Assembly (NCBI GenBank): GCA_005656395.1
Contig: SRSI01000004.1
Coordinates: 1,612,001 to 1,676,000 of the forward strand
Reading direction: 5' to 3'
DNA: 64,000 bases
Source: Strongyloides papillosus
Taxonomy: Eukaryota > Nematoda > Chromadorea > Rhabditida > Strongyloididae
A model generated the notes under the pieces. The model ran no database searches. It had not been told where the DNA came from and worked only from the letters and a program-made list of their open reading frames with translations. Positions 9,822 through 23,500 of the stretch are shown here, one piece after another. The position numbers were made by a program, and so were the translations under genes. How positions within the stretch are numbered: the stretch's first letter is position 1; each line of letters begins with the position of its first letter.

Positions 9822-12800
9822 CTTGCCTAAAATTATATAATATTAAAATGTCTGTCTTTATTTATTGTTTCATACTATATTATTTTTCCATCCAAAAATA
9901 TTTGTTTTATAAAAATAATGATATACAAATTTTACATGTTCTTTTCACACATGTATATGTGGCAAAAAAAAATAAATTAGGAATAAAGAATTTTTTCTGA
10001 CAGTACCACACACAGTTACATAAACATTTATTTTCAAAATAAGAAAAGCGCCAATGTATAAAGAGATTATCTTTAAATAGTTAAAGAAAATATATACATT
10101 TATGTTAATTTTTATCTGAAAGAGTGTGGAAGAAAATTGCAACCTTGATAAAGTTATTTCTTTAGGATAAGACAAACTTTAACTGTCTTAAAATGGTATC
10201 TATGGGAAATGTTTGTGAATGATAAAAGAATGAGACATCATTCAAATTTAAGAAATGTATTTTAAGGATTAAAAGAATAATTATAATTTGTTAGTATATC
10301 ACTAACTATTGAAAAAGTTGATAACTGATATACATATTTAAGGTCTATGGGGAGAGAGAAAATAAATCACTGGAGAAAAATAGGCTTTTTAGTAGTTTAT
10401 GAGGAAAATATTACTTTTACGCGAGAGTGAGAGATAAAGAATAAAGAAATATGTATATATATAGAAAGATATATATATTATAGTAAATATATAGTTGGAA
10501 GAAAGAGAATGGATATATAAGTACTTGCTCCAATGGTCTTTGATAAAGCTGGCACATGACGATGTGTTTTTATGGCATATAAAGATAGGGTTACCAATCT
10601 CACAGTGACTTTTCCCTATTTTAAGACTTACTGTTAAGGTTAGTATATACACATTTTTTACTATATGACGCTTCTTGAAAATAGCTCTTAAGTCTTGGAT
10701 TTTCTATTAAGCGATAAGAGTAAAAGTGCATATAGAGAATGGTGATAATTCAAACATTTACTATGCCAAAGATGTATCTATACCATGATGAACATGTGCA
10801 TATAAATTTAAATAACTTATTTTCATTTGTAATCTTCAAATATATATGTAATAAAATAAAAGTCAAGAAGGTAACTTAAAAAAGCAGTATGAATAAATAA
10901 AATATTGAACTAAACGAAATTTCTTTAAATATTAGTAATATTTTAAGATTAGTACTCTGAGAAAATTAAAAAAAAATAAGATTACACAATTAGTAAAATA
11001 TGAAAAAAAAGTTTATCAGTGTAAGAATAATTTAATAATTTATCAATAATTGTCATTCAAAAGCGTTAGTAGTATAAAAAAAATTATTTCTAAAATATGT
11101 CTATATTTGAAAAAAAATTTTATTATTATTATTAATATAGACAAATAATGCTTATTTAGAAATAATTATTTTCTTCTAGTAAATTTTTAAGCTCATAATA
11201 ATTATAAAAAAATAAAAATTAAATGGGTAATTAATTTTTTAAAATATCAAAAATTTGTTTAGATATGTAAAAATATATTTTTTGTATAAAAAGAGTAATA
11301 GTCTAATAAGATAAATTCAATACAAAAACTTAGATTGTTTATATAAGAAAATTTTGACAATTCATAGTTTATATAATACATGAAAACAAAAATAACATAC
11401 GCTTGTGTGTAATATGAAATTTTCAAGTATTTTTTCTCTTTATATGTGTCTATATTATAAGTATTATATATTTTAAGAAAGTATAAAAAATTTACAAGAA
11501 AAAAAATTTATCAAAAAGTTGGTTAGTTTTTTTATTTTTACTTAGTAGAGTAATACAACTTTTTTTTAATTTTAAAGAAAAAGAATTTCATGAATTAGTT
11601 TAAAGCATTCACATCTATTAAGCATTAAATTTCTTTTTAGACCTCACTTTTAAGGTTTTCTTTTCACTAAAACCCATAAGATAAGTAAAATTTTCTATAG
11701 ATGTAAAAAGTAATCTTTTTTCCTTCATTCAAGGAATATTTTGATGTTTATTGAAGTGAGAGAGGAGGGTGGGGGGAAAAAGAAAAGTACAATAGTTTAA
11801 AAGAATAATAAATTAAGAAGTTATTAAAAATTATAATTTAGAAGACAATAAATATTAGGAAATTAGATAGATACAGAAAAAAGGGAATTTGTTAGGAAAC
11901 ATGATATTAATGTGAGTATAGCTGGTAAGCTTTTAAAATGAATAATAGATATTATACACTTATGCTAATGTCAAAAAGAGAATACAAATATATAAAAGTG
12001 AATTTTGATAAAAATAAACGATATATCATTTTTAAATATACAGTTCTTTTGAGGAAAAATAGAATATTATGAAATTTTAGACATGTTTATAATAAAGGAT
12101 TATAGATATCATTGAAATATGAGATTAAATTTTGATAAAAGAATTAATTACAAATATAAACAATCATATTGTACCATTTACATTTATGTGTATAAATATA
12201 TTCAAAAATAAAAAAAGTAATTTAAAAATGTTCAAAATATCATTATTTGTGTGATCTTTATAGTAGGTGTATATTTATACAAACAAAGATTAATTATTTT
12301 TGTACTAAATTATTATTTCATAAAAACATTCACAATAATATCAAGTATATATCTTAATTAAGTAATAAAAAGAACCTTGGTTAATTATGAAACTATACAT
12401 TTTTGATATTAGTTAAAAATTTTACATTATCTCTTTGATGGTACACTTTGACATCCAATTTTTAATTAACGTTTACTTTTCCGAAACACGCATTATAAAT
12501 TATCTCTCGAATAGTTTATTTTTAAATATGATAAATAACATTTCATCTATAGCAATTAATTATTTATAATATTTTTATTTAGAAATTTTCAATAAATGTT
12601 CAAAATTATGATAATAATAATACTTTTTAATAATTAGTTTAATTTAATAAAAAACTTTTATTTTATAAACTACAATTAATTTGTTATTGAGGAAAGAAAT
12701 TTTTTTACAATAAAATTTGTTATAAATTGTATTCAAATATGTTGATAAATAAAACTTAATTCTTTTTTTTAAAAATTCGCTAAAATTTTTATAAAAAAAT

Positions 12801-12880
12801 ATCATAATATATATTAACTATATATATTTAGAAATAGTACAAAAAAATATGTGGGTAATTTTTATATGGATAGATTTGAA
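9822..12880. other. Upstream region of the CUT-domain gene
   Basis: About 3 kb without a gene, probably holding the promoter and distal elements of the CUT-domain gene and the downstream flank of the SoxD gene. The long reading frames here are low-complexity, lysine/isoleucine/tyrosine-rich and lack splice or codon support. One G-rich tract (11761-11776) stands out. Otherwise nothing notable was seen. Confidence 0.5.
11761..11776 (+). other. G-rich tract
   Basis: AGAGGAGGGTGGGGGG is a purine-only run with GG, GGG and GGGGGG blocks in a region otherwise under about a quarter G+C. It might form a G-quadruplex or act as a GAGA-like site. Its position between the CUT gene promoter and the SoxD 3' end does not settle a role. 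Confidence 0.35.
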
Positions 12881-12923
12881 CAAAAGTCCATATGACATAA
12901 TTTGCAGACTTTCTTAAACATAG

Positions 12924-13169
12924 TCTGATCCCGAGAAAAATGTGATCAGAGGAAAGAAGACACACGCAAGGGTGAGTAAAAATTTTTTTTGTCACGAATT
13001 AACTATTTAATAATATATGTTTTTGATACATAAAAAAAATTGAAAATTAACATAAAATTTGATACAGGTACAGGAAGCCATGCAAGAGATCGAAGTTTGT
13101 GAAATATATAAAACGGCAAAACAATGTCATTTATCTATAAGTGCACAATCTTTTGGCATGTACTTTTGA
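12924..13169 (+). pseudogene. Possible spliced psq/pogo-type helix-turn-helix fragment
   Basis: Two exon-like blocks, 12924-12971 and 13068-13169, read through in one frame across a 96-bp intron with a GTGAGT donor and a GATACAG acceptor. Together they give about 49 residues: a basic stretch (RGKKTHARVQ), then AMQEIEVCEIYKTAKQ and LSISAQSFG before a stop at 13167. The spacing resembles a pipsqueak-type HTH (A...I..G...KAA...I..STL), as found at the N terminus of pogo-like transposases and some host factors. No start codon or further exons were found, and the block is clearly less AT-rich than its flanks. It could be a transposase relic, a small gene with missed exons, or a structured RNA, since TCTGATC and GATCAGA form inverted arms at 12924-12950. 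Confidence 0.3.
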
Positions 13170-13349
13170 TATTTTGATAGTAAATTTGAATTATACATAA
13201 GAAAAAATCTTTTAGGTACGCCAATACCAACTAAAATAATAGAAAATACTGTTAATAAAACATTTGTTTAAATTTTTTTTAGTAGTAATGCAGGTTTAAT
13301 TCTTTTTCGATAAACACTATGTTTTACTTAAATAAAATATGTATCTTTT

Positions 13350-13355
13350 TTTATT
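13350..13355 (-). terminator. Polyadenylation signal of the SoxD gene
   Basis: AATAAA on the minus strand lies immediately after the TAA stop of the SoxD gene. It may be used, although it would give an unusually short 3'UTR; further A/T-rich signals follow. Confidence 0.35.
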
Positions 13356-16300
13356 TTACTCGGCAGTTTGCATCACTTGTTTTTGAGTATTATGGGATGA
13401 GATATCTCCGAAAAGTGATACAGCATTAAAATCACTCAATCCAACAGCATTTAATAGATTAGCTGGATAATTTTGGAGAGATCCAGAGGAGGCTGCAGCA
13501 GCAAAAGCAGCAGAAACATTTAATGTAGATAACGGAATATTTCCATTTTTAGTACTATTAGATGAGGATGTTTGAGTAACATTATTGGGTATCAATTGAT
13601 TATTACTGTCTCCATGAAGACCCCAACTTTCGTTGGATTGTGTAGTTGCGTTTGGATAACCGGTAACAGTTTTATTTTTCATTATATTTTTATACTCGTT
13701 TATACGAACTTTCTTCCCATCAACAATGCACGTTCTTTTTGGACGAGGACGATAACGGTAATCTGGATGAAGTTCCATATGAAGTTTTGATAAACGACTT
13801 TGTTCCTCATAATATGGTTGTTTCTCTTGATTAGACATTGCCTTCCATTTACTACCAAGAATTTTTGAAATATTACTATTGTGCATATCAGGACACTTTT
13901 TAAGAATCTTCCTTCTTTCATCTCTTGCCCATACCATAAAAGCATTCATAGGACGTTTTATGTGATTTGGAGATTTTGATTGACATGGTCTAAAATTAAC
14001 GGAACTTGAGTAATTAACACCATTATCTAATAACGAATTATTTAAAGAAGTATTTAATTGGTTTGAATCAAAAGGGTTTAAATTAATTGATGCACAGTTA
14101 CTTGAGACACTACTATTTCCACCAGGAGAACTTTTTCCTGAAGAAAATGGAGATTGATTTTCATTAAGAGTATTGTTTGTGCCTATAAATTAAAAAAAGG
14201 TACTGTAATAAAAGGATGTAAATGTTTAAGCCTACTTTCACTGGCTGTTCCATTGCCAGAGGATATATAATTTCCATTTGCTATGGTAAATAGGCGTTGG
14301 TTTATTGGTGAGATAACATTGGATTGTCTTGTGGAGCTATTGTTAGAGTCCGTCTCTGAGGTCTTGCCAGATACATCATGTATGTTATTACTATCACAAT
14401 TATCATTATCAGTATGAGGACTATCAGAGGTGTTATTTTTGCTTAAGTTTAATGGTTGATCACTAGAATTAGAATACCCAAAGAAGGGTATACTCTTTCC
14501 AGAACCATTACTAAGACTAGCAAAAGCTAATTGAAGCAATTGTTGATTTAAAATCGCATTTGAATTTAATTGTGGTAATTGGTTTGTTGAAGCATTTAAC
14601 ATAGCATTGAACAATGGATTACCCAATTGTTGTAAAGCAAGTAATGATTCATAATTTGACTCTCTTAAACCAATGATGTTCTGAAATGTATGTTGGTTGT
14701 TATTATTAAGACCACCAGTATTATTGGAAATATTTTGTGCGACATTACCAACGGTTGGATTTTGTAGCAACAAAGTTTGTTGAAGTAAAAGATCTTGAAA
14801 ATTATTACAATTCATTGTCTAAAATAGAAAAAATATTATATAAAGTTTTACAAAAAGACTATTAATAATAGTAATATTTTGTAATATATTTACATATATA
14901 ATAATAGTTATGATAATAGAAGTGCCTATTTCTCACAATTGCTTTCATTAACTATTAATTAAATGTTTCTTTTCGAAGGAGGAAGCCGCTATGATTTTTA
15001 TTACTTATAAGTCTTTCAAGATGAATAATATATAAAAAGTTAAAGAGAAGCAGTTAAGATTTGAGAACAGCTTTTAGGTTATGCAATTTAACGCCAATTA
15101 GTAAATACAAATTAATAAATTATCAGTAGGTGCCTTTTATAAAGCATGTCTACAGATCATCTAATGACATTTATAATTTGAGATATTACAAAGTTAAATG
15201 AAATAGTGATGATAGACAAGGTATCTATATAACAATTTTCTTTTGTTTTCATTAACAGTGTCATAGTTTGTAAAATAATGTCCTTTTTATTTTGACATTT
15301 ATCTTTAAACAAACTTTTTGAATATAATAATTTATATATAAATTACTTAGAAGTAAAATCATGGAAAAGGATAAGATGTAGTCAATTGATTACCATAAAT
15401 TTATACAAAAGATGTTTTCTTTTAATTTTACTATTATCATAAATATTTTTATAATCTATTCATTAAAAGTACATCTTTTATGCCATTATTTCCTATTAAA
15501 AAGATTTTTATCTCTATTTTCTGAATATTTTAATATTTAATGAGAAAAAAATTACAGAAAAAATCTTAGAATGTAACAATATACTACTGTCTTTCATCAC
15601 TTTACAAGCGTCAAATAATTTTTATATAAAAAAAAACAATCAGACTAAATGTTTTGAAAACATGTGCCAGATAGTTATGTGCACGCAAAGTAATGTTTAC
15701 ATAGGATGAATTTGATAAAATAATAATATGAATTGTAGATGAAGCAATATTTTACAATATTAAAATATTATACGTATTGTTTTGTTTTATAAATAAAAGA
15801 AAAAAAAAAGTTAGATAAAATATATTATGAATTTCTTCTTTTATATTTTTATTATACTTACATTTAATTCGTTTTTCTTTTGATGTTCTTTTTCTCTAAT
15901 TTCTTTAACAAATTCTTTCTCTCTTTGTGCTTCCTTTGAGGCTTTATCTTTTTCAACAATGCTTTCTTTGACACTACTTAAATGTGTAATGAGTGAGGTA
16001 AGAATATCAAGCCTATTATGAACAGTATCTAAACTATCAATAACCTTATTAACCTCTTTTACAATAGTTGGTTCCAAATTATTTGTTTCAGCACTACTGA
16101 GGAGCTCTGGCAATTCAGGATTAATAATTGTAGAAGAATTATTAGATATGCTGAAAATATTAATGAATTAGTATTATATATGTGAATTATAAATGATGAA
16201 AATATTTTTAAAAGGTCAAATAACGTCTTTAAAGTTTGATTGATAATGATAGCAAACAAAGTAAAATGACCATTAAGCCTCTTATCAATTCTTTTATGTA

Positions 16301-19300
16301 TAATTTTATATTACAGTACATATTACAAATATTATCATTTTGTCCATTTATATATGGGGACATCAAGAATAGTTTTTAATGTATGTAAATTAACAACACC
16401 ATACATAATAAAGTGATTTAAGATAAAAAGTGTTCTCAGGTATATTACTTTTACAAATTTTCATGAGATAACAACCATTTTAAATTGTTTAAAGAAGAAC
16501 CGGTAAAGGCATTCATATAATGTATCAAATTGTTTTAAAGATAAGACTCAAATAATGCTTATGATCAACTTGTGAATAATAATATTGTAATGTCCAAAAT
16601 TGTGGTTTATAAGTTTATATGGACATAGTAGCCATTATTAGAGAAAGAATTAGTGATAAGGATAGTAAAAAGATCTATTATGTAAATATAACAATTTACT
16701 CACAAATAAATATTGTTATCATTTTGTAACATAAAAAATATATTTACATATAATGTATAATTATAAAACGGAAATAAATAGAATCAAATTTAAAAATTTT
16801 ATCTTATTTTTTGTAAATATATGTTTAAAGAAAAATTTTAAAAGTAATTAATGTTTCTTTATCAAAAGATATTTATAAAATTCATACATTTATAATTTTT
16901 TGAAAAAAATATTGCCCCTAAATGTCAATTAAATTTTATTAATATTACTAGCATACAACAAAATAATACCAGAATAAAAGTAAGTTTCTGATGATGGAAA
17001 AGAAATAATAATGATGTCGTGCTCCAAATACATGTATTATTTTGTATTATATGATATTTTTACATAGAGATACAATTTTTTCCAAAAGATGATAACAGTT
17101 GAAACCATTTTGCCAGCTGTGATGGAGAATAAATAATTAATATAGATACTTTTACAAAATATAAATTATTAACTTTAAAATTTTGTGATATATTCTATCA
17201 AAAAGTATAAATTTATAAAAAGGTGTTCTAATATATACAAGTATGGCACGCACCTGAATTATTGCTTCATCATAATAATATATATACTTTGCTATTATAT
17301 TGTAATGAGAAGATAGATACTTAGGAATAAGATATAAGTAGTTGATAATGTGTTATTAAACGATCTAATGTTTATAGTAATATTCGTAAATATAATAAAC
17401 CCTTTTTTTAACATTACTATATATTTATTTTTGTAAGAAAAAGCAATACACCTAACTTTATGCATAAAAATCAAAGATATATAAGCATTTGTTAAAAATA
17501 TGAATAGTTATTTAAGAATTAAAAATAATGTTTTCTTTCTACTATCAACCATCTTAAATTTTTATTTCTAAAAACGTACTCTTTTAAAAATAAGGTTTTA
17601 AGACAATTTCAGTTAATATAAAGCTCTTCTTTTATGAATGATAATGAAAACAATGAACAATTTGGTAAATTGGAAAAGGGAACTACATTAAAAGAAATGC
17701 CAGTTATCTGAAGTTAATTTAGGAATAAGTAAGCGCCTGCCTAAATACACTAATAAATAAGCTTTGTTATACGGTAATGGTTTTAAATTTTTCCGGTTAC
17801 CAGTCATAATTGTTTTGATATGCTATCTCTTGTAAGACTGCCCAAATATAGCAAGTTATGGGTGTTGTTATATATTTTAATGTCATGCATATATGGATAT
17901 TTGTGAGCTTAAACAATTCCTATTGGTTAGTTGACAATTAAAAACATAATTGAGAATGTCGGTATGATAATGGAAAGAGATAAAGACTTTAAAGATATCT
18001 ATAGTTGCAATATAATGATATGGGAAGAAAAAAAATAACTTCTTTTATTTTATTATAAAAGCAAGTGGCATTAAAAATTTTGATAATAAAAAAAATAAAT
18101 TTTTTTCCATTAAATATTTTTAATGATATTTTGTTATAATTATTAAATGAAAGAATAAGCATTTAATATACATATTTAGGTAACTACAAATCTTCCGATT
18201 GCAGCTGTTGATATTAATATCAACATTAATGGAATGCTTAGAAATTTTTGCAAAAATGATAATAAATTTATAATGATATAAGAGATAAAAGCATATGAAA
18301 ATAAAAAGAAAGATCTTTTATAAAAAAAAGTTGCAATGCGCAATAGATAGAAACAATTAGACTAGTAAATGTGATTGTAAAATATAAAATCTGGTAATTT
18401 ATAATCTCATCATTTTTAAATAATATTTCCTTAATATATTATTAAATATATTTAAGTTTATAATATTGCTTTATATCTTAGATCAATTAAAGATGTGGGA
18501 AAAGGGAAAATTAAGGAACATTTCTTGTATCCACTCACTCATGACTTATTTAGTATAGATGATTATCACAATGAGTTAAAATGGTATGAATAATAAAATG
18601 AAGGTAATCAAGTTGGTTGAAATGAATAAAACAATATATCCATTTGATGAAAGATTAATATTATATAAAATGAAAAATTTAAGTTAAATATTTAAAATAG
18701 TCACTTAATAAGTTATTTGCTCTAGAAAAGCTTTCAAATTTTGGCAATAAACATTACGATGATAACTAAATGTTTCTATTTCTTTTTTTTTATATTTATC
18801 TAAATAAAACTTTGTTGGTATGATAAAATAAAGTTTGAAGAGGCATCTATATGATAATGACGCCACTGACACAATACTTCTGTACCAATAAAAGACAAGT
18901 TGCAGTATCATAATGATACTGCGACATCTATCTATCTATAAATACATATATTTTTATGGGGCTTAGTATTAAGGATGATGCCAAAAGAAAAAAGAACCTT
19001 TTATGAAAGAATATTTGTTGTGGAATACGGTGGCATGTGTATGCATTAAAAGCGACAGTCATTGACATAAAATTTTGATGTTACACGTCAATTATACTAA
19101 CGAAATTTAGGATATGTACCATAAGCATTCTAATAATAACATATAAAAAGTTAAAGAGTCAAATGACACAAAAGGAAATTTTATCAAAAAGTTGGTTGAT
19201 GATAAGTTGAATATGGCATCAAATAATAAAAACAGCCACAGTATTTATGAGTATAATCTATCATCCAAAGTCACTTAATTGTATAAAGGGATGGATATTG

Positions 19301-20100
19301 TAGCATTATTTTTGTTTAATAATTTTTTTATTTGTGTTTATGAAAAAAAATGAAATTTTTTTAACTCATAAGGTCTGTGCCAAAGTTATTCTTTGTTATT
19401 TTTGAGGGACTGCATTTTTAACAGTGTATAAGATATTATCAATATTTAAATTTATATAAAAATATAATAAACATACTTTGTTGTATCTGAGATATTTGAA
19501 GTAACACTTTTATTGGGAGACATCAAAGCATTCAAAGAATTTGTTGGTGAATTAGATATTCTTATAGAAGGTCCCAATGATAAATTTGATGGTGGAGAGG
19601 AACACATTAATTGGTGCGCAATATGTTTTTTGGTTGTCTAAAAGTAAAAAAAATTATTAAAGTTTTATGTGAAGATAAATAATAGAGAAAAATGTTATTG
19701 AGAAAAGCTAATTAAACTAAAAAGTTACCTCATCCGACATTAGACCATCTGTAAAAATCACATTGGTGCAATCATTAGATAATTCATTTGAGTTATTACT
19801 GGATTCACATAAAAAAGAACAACCATTTTCAATTAATTTTTTTAAATCATCCTCCCCTTTTTCAGTTAAATTACAATCACTTGTAAATATTTCATCAACA
19901 GTATCTGGAGATTTATAGTTATCTTTATCATTTTTTTGTAATTGCCGTTGATGACCAAATGATGATGTTGATGGATACTCCAACGCTATATTATTTGTTG
20001 TTTCTATCACAGTTGTAAAATCGTTTTTAATAACTACATTATTTTCCGAATCATCAACTACACCAAGACGTACAGGGGTTGTTTTTCTTCGATTTGACAT
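13356..20100 (-). CDS. egl-13: SoxD-family HMG-box transcription factor
   Basis: Five exons join with matching phases: 20100-19729, 19637-19477, 16150-15862, 14818-14236 and 14182-13356, giving 743 residues. Exon 3 encodes a heptad-type coiled coil (about residues 190-260), the dimerisation zipper expected of SoxD. Exon 4 is N/Q/L-rich and carries PLNLS (about 396-400), the CtBP-binding motif known from Sox5/6/EGL-13. Exon 5 has the HMG box (about 542-615: [19 protein letters not shown], ending [12 protein letters not shown]) followed by the SoxD signature TCIVDGKK and an alanine run. SoxD factors bind the DNA minor groove and usually modulate other factors; C. elegans egl-13 acts in uterine, BAG/URX neuron and other cell fates. 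Intron 2 spans 3.3 kb. A plausible AATAAA abuts the stop (13350-13355). The symbol is assigned because EGL-13 is, to my knowledge, the only C. elegans SoxD; orthology was not tested. Confidence 0.92.
16151..19476 (-). other. Large second intron of the SoxD gene
   Basis: This 3.3-kb intron is bounded by GTATGT (donor at 19476) and TTTCAG (acceptor at 16151-16152). It is far longer than the other introns in the window (mostly 40-250 bp), which suggests regulatory content. Less AT-rich blocks occur at about 17010-17035, 17105-17130, 17240-17275 (contains CACCTG) and 17730-17760. A strong hairpin lies at 18899-18925. No hidden exon with matching splice phase was seen. Confidence 0.5.
18899..18925. 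other. Near-perfect 12-bp-arm hairpin in the SoxD intron
   Basis: The arms GTTGCAGTATCA and TGATACTGCGAC surround a TAA spacer. All positions pair except one, which is a G-U pair in a plus-strand RNA. The short arm argues against a normal microRNA precursor. A dimeric protein-binding site or a cruciform is possible. Confidence 0.5.
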
Positions 20101-20335
20101 TTTATATTTTAAAACTATAAATAAAATAAATATAATTAATTTTAAATAATAATTATTTTAATAAAAAGTAAAATTTAGCGAAAGAATGATAAAGAAGAAA
20201 AAATATTAAAGTATATTAATATTTATAGTTTCTTAATGCTAACAACAAGGTGATTTTTAAATGTCTTAAAGAAAATTATTAAGCTCATGTCATACATTAT
20301 TCATAAAATAAAAAGATTAAATTTATTTTACTTAC

Positions 20336-20554
20336 GATATATATTATGTATATAATTATTATGATAAAATTTGTAATAATAATTAATGAAACTATGATAA
20401 ATATAATGATGATAGTAGATAAAAGTTTTGAAATAATTGAAAAAGATAAAGAAAATTTCAATAATAAAAATGAAGATGAGGAATATATATATGTGGTGAG
20501 CAAATAAAAGTCAAGAATAGAAATATTAGGCACGCCTCTCATTTTCATGTCCAT
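20336..20554 (-). other. Probable 5'UTR exon of the SoxD gene with an upstream ORF
   Basis: On the minus strand a good donor GTAAGT begins at 20335, and a TTTATAG acceptor lies at 20115-20116, 14 bases before the SoxD start codon. Splicing these would remove a 221-bp intron in the leader. The exon carries a 73-codon open frame beginning at 20554 (MDMKMRG, then a hydrophobic I/F/S-rich stretch) that ends at a TAA two codons after the splice junction. It would therefore be an upstream ORF, not part of the SoxD protein. The 5' end of the exon is unknown; 20554 is only the first ATG of that frame. Confidence 0.45.
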
Positions 20555-23500
20555 TACTAATAAGAGCCTATGGCTATTAACTTATGGCAGTTTTCAAATA
20601 TTGGTCCAATGATAAGAGGAAACAAAAAGAATGTAAAGGAATTGTAAAAATAGTTGTGATGTATTAAGGTTATTTTAAAAGAAATAAGGGAAAGGAAAGT
20701 TAATGAAAAAAAATAATAATAACTATTAACTGAGTATATATATATTTATAGATGGATAAGAAAAGATGAGAAGATTGTGGATAAGATTATTTTAAAAACT
20801 TATATTTAATAACAATAAAAAAATACAAAAAATTGTAGTGGTATGAAAGCATCTGAATAATAAATTAATATTCATTTATGGTTTATTTTAAGAAAAAAAA
20901 GCTTATGATCCGGTTTACCTTCAATCTCAAAAATCACTTTCACCGTCCTTTCCTTATCTCTGATCATTATTATATATAGCTTCAAAACTATTAAATTATT
21001 TTTACACAGTAACTATACCTATAACTGGTTACTAAACAATTTGATTTGTAACACAGATTTTTAAAATGTCGGTTTTTATTTTAGTATATATATATTATAT
21101 AAGATATAATAAATATGGGAATTTAATTAAAGATTGCGGCAAATGATAGATAAGAAATCCTTGACTAAAATATTTTAAAATCCTTTTTTCTATTAAAATG
21201 AAAGTTCAGATAGTATTTGCATCTATTCAAACATATATAACAAAACAATATTTAATTTGTTGTTATCAATTTACAAGCTTGTTGCAAAAATCCTTTTCTT
21301 ACTGTTTAGGATAATAATTTTAATGGAAATAAGAGAAAGAAGCAATAAGAGAAGTGTCAAACAAATTTCAATACACTAATTTTAATAATTAATTAAAACT
21401 GATAAGACAATACTAACAATAAGATTTATAATTAGCCTCCAGCTGAACAAGAAGGTTGGGTTTATTATAATATAATATATGCAAAGAAAAATATGAATAG
21501 GGATTGGTTGAGCATTGACGATTTTATTTACATAATCGTTGAAGATGATAAGAAAAGAATGAAAGTAATAAGGAATTTACATTAAACATGATAGGGAATG
21601 TTGATAATTGGTCAAGCTTCAATGAAAAATATTTATGTTTTAAAAATTAATTTATTATGGTAACTAAAACAGCTTTGGGATAGGCTATATAAAAAGTAAA
21701 AAAAGCGTTCTCCGTTATCTTCTTTAAAACATGTGATAGTAAAAAAGATAACCTTGAAAAGCAAAAGATAAATTATTTATGGAAAAGGAAACAAAAAAGT
21801 TTGTTGTGGCAATATAAGTAACTTATTTTTAACTACCTTAATATGTATGATCAAAAATACAGTGGTAAAAAGAATTTAAATTAATATTTCTACTATTGTA
21901 AATCATATTATATATACTTTTTCAAATAAGATAATATATTTTGTTTCATTAATATATGTTAGAAGTAAAGATTTAACGTTATAAAAAGCTTGTTATAAAT
22001 TATAAAAATGTAGTTTTTAAAGAATTGATAACAAAAGTAATATGATGGTTAATATATGCTTTATATGAATAAATGTAAAGGATATACCATTTTCGTTCTT
22101 TTCCTCAGCCAAAAGTGAAAGGAAGTATATTATAAAACTAAATGGATAAATGAAAAAGTGGTTTACATTTATTTTAAGGAGAGGATCAACTTTTATCAAC
22201 TGACATCCGGCAAAGGATATGTCAATTATGATAAAGGCACTTAGTTCTTAACACTTATCTCCATGTAACCACCCTTTTAAGCAAAGACAACTTGACGAAA
22301 AAGAGAAAAATTATATGAAGTAGAAATCAGTGCTTAAAATAAGATGTGACGTAAGAAGGATTTCATTTTATATAAATCTATTACAGCATGATCTTAATAT
22401 AGATATATTAGTATTAAATATGCATTAAATTTATATTATATATAATAAATATATATACTATATTGTGTATAAAATAAAAATATTTTAAATAATAAAAGCA
22501 GTAACCGAAACAAGAAATATTACCTAAATTGAATGAGCTATTGAAGTGATTGTCAAAGTATCAAAAATATGCAACAAAACATTAATTGGTAAATTAGAAA
22601 AATGCTTTAAACAAAATTTACTTGATGATTAATTTTTAGACAAAATAAATTAAAAATAATAAGTAAAAGATATTTTAAAACATGATTTGATTTAAAAAGA
22701 TATTTAGTTTATACAAATGTATAAGAAGACTTTATAGAATTAAAGCAATTAATATTTACAAATATATAATATTTAATTAATAACGAAAATAATTTTTTTT
22801 GTTATAATTTACTACTAAATATTAAATTAGGTATTTTGTACTTTGGAATAAATAATATTTTACCTATAAATAAAATTATGTCATTAACAACCACTCATAT
22901 TACATTAACTTATTATTCCTTTTTTTAATTAATTAAATAACTTAAAGGTTATTATAAATAAAAAATATATTATAAAGTTAACCAAGTTACTTCTAGGAAC
23001 ACTATTTCATAAATAAGTACAAACTCATAAAATTTTTATGTTCGTTATATATATATATATTATTAAAAATTATATAAAATAATGTGTGTAAAAAAATGTC
23101 ATTAATATAGGAATATATTTTCAAGAATTCTATAAAATAAATGAATCTTTTTATAAGATGGTAAGAGATATTTGATATTTAATTGTGACTTTTAAAAAAT
23201 ACCATTTAATATTTCTCTTTTTTGTAGGAAATATTTTAAAAAGATACTCTAAAATATATAAAATCAGTTTTTTTATTATAACAAATCTTATCAAGTATTA
23301 TTCTTTATGAATAAGAATAGGAAATATGAAAAATTTTGAATTAAAATTGTATAAAAACAAATTAATCTGGGTAAATTTAATTGAGGTTGTGTTTAGGACT
23401 TAGTATATCATCAATTGAGACAATTAAAATTTGTACAACCATCTAAAATACATATAATATTAGATATTTATAAAATATATTTTTGTCCTGATTGCCTTTG

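Noticed and set aside
9945..10652. Minus-strand open frames upstream of the CUT gene
   Set aside because: Hydrophobic and low-complexity, no splice joins to the gene and no recognisable domain.
20297..20554. 85-codon minus-strand frame taken as a protein
   Set aside because: Its last codons read through a good splice donor, and the composition is an I/S/F run; it fits better as an upstream ORF in a leader exon.
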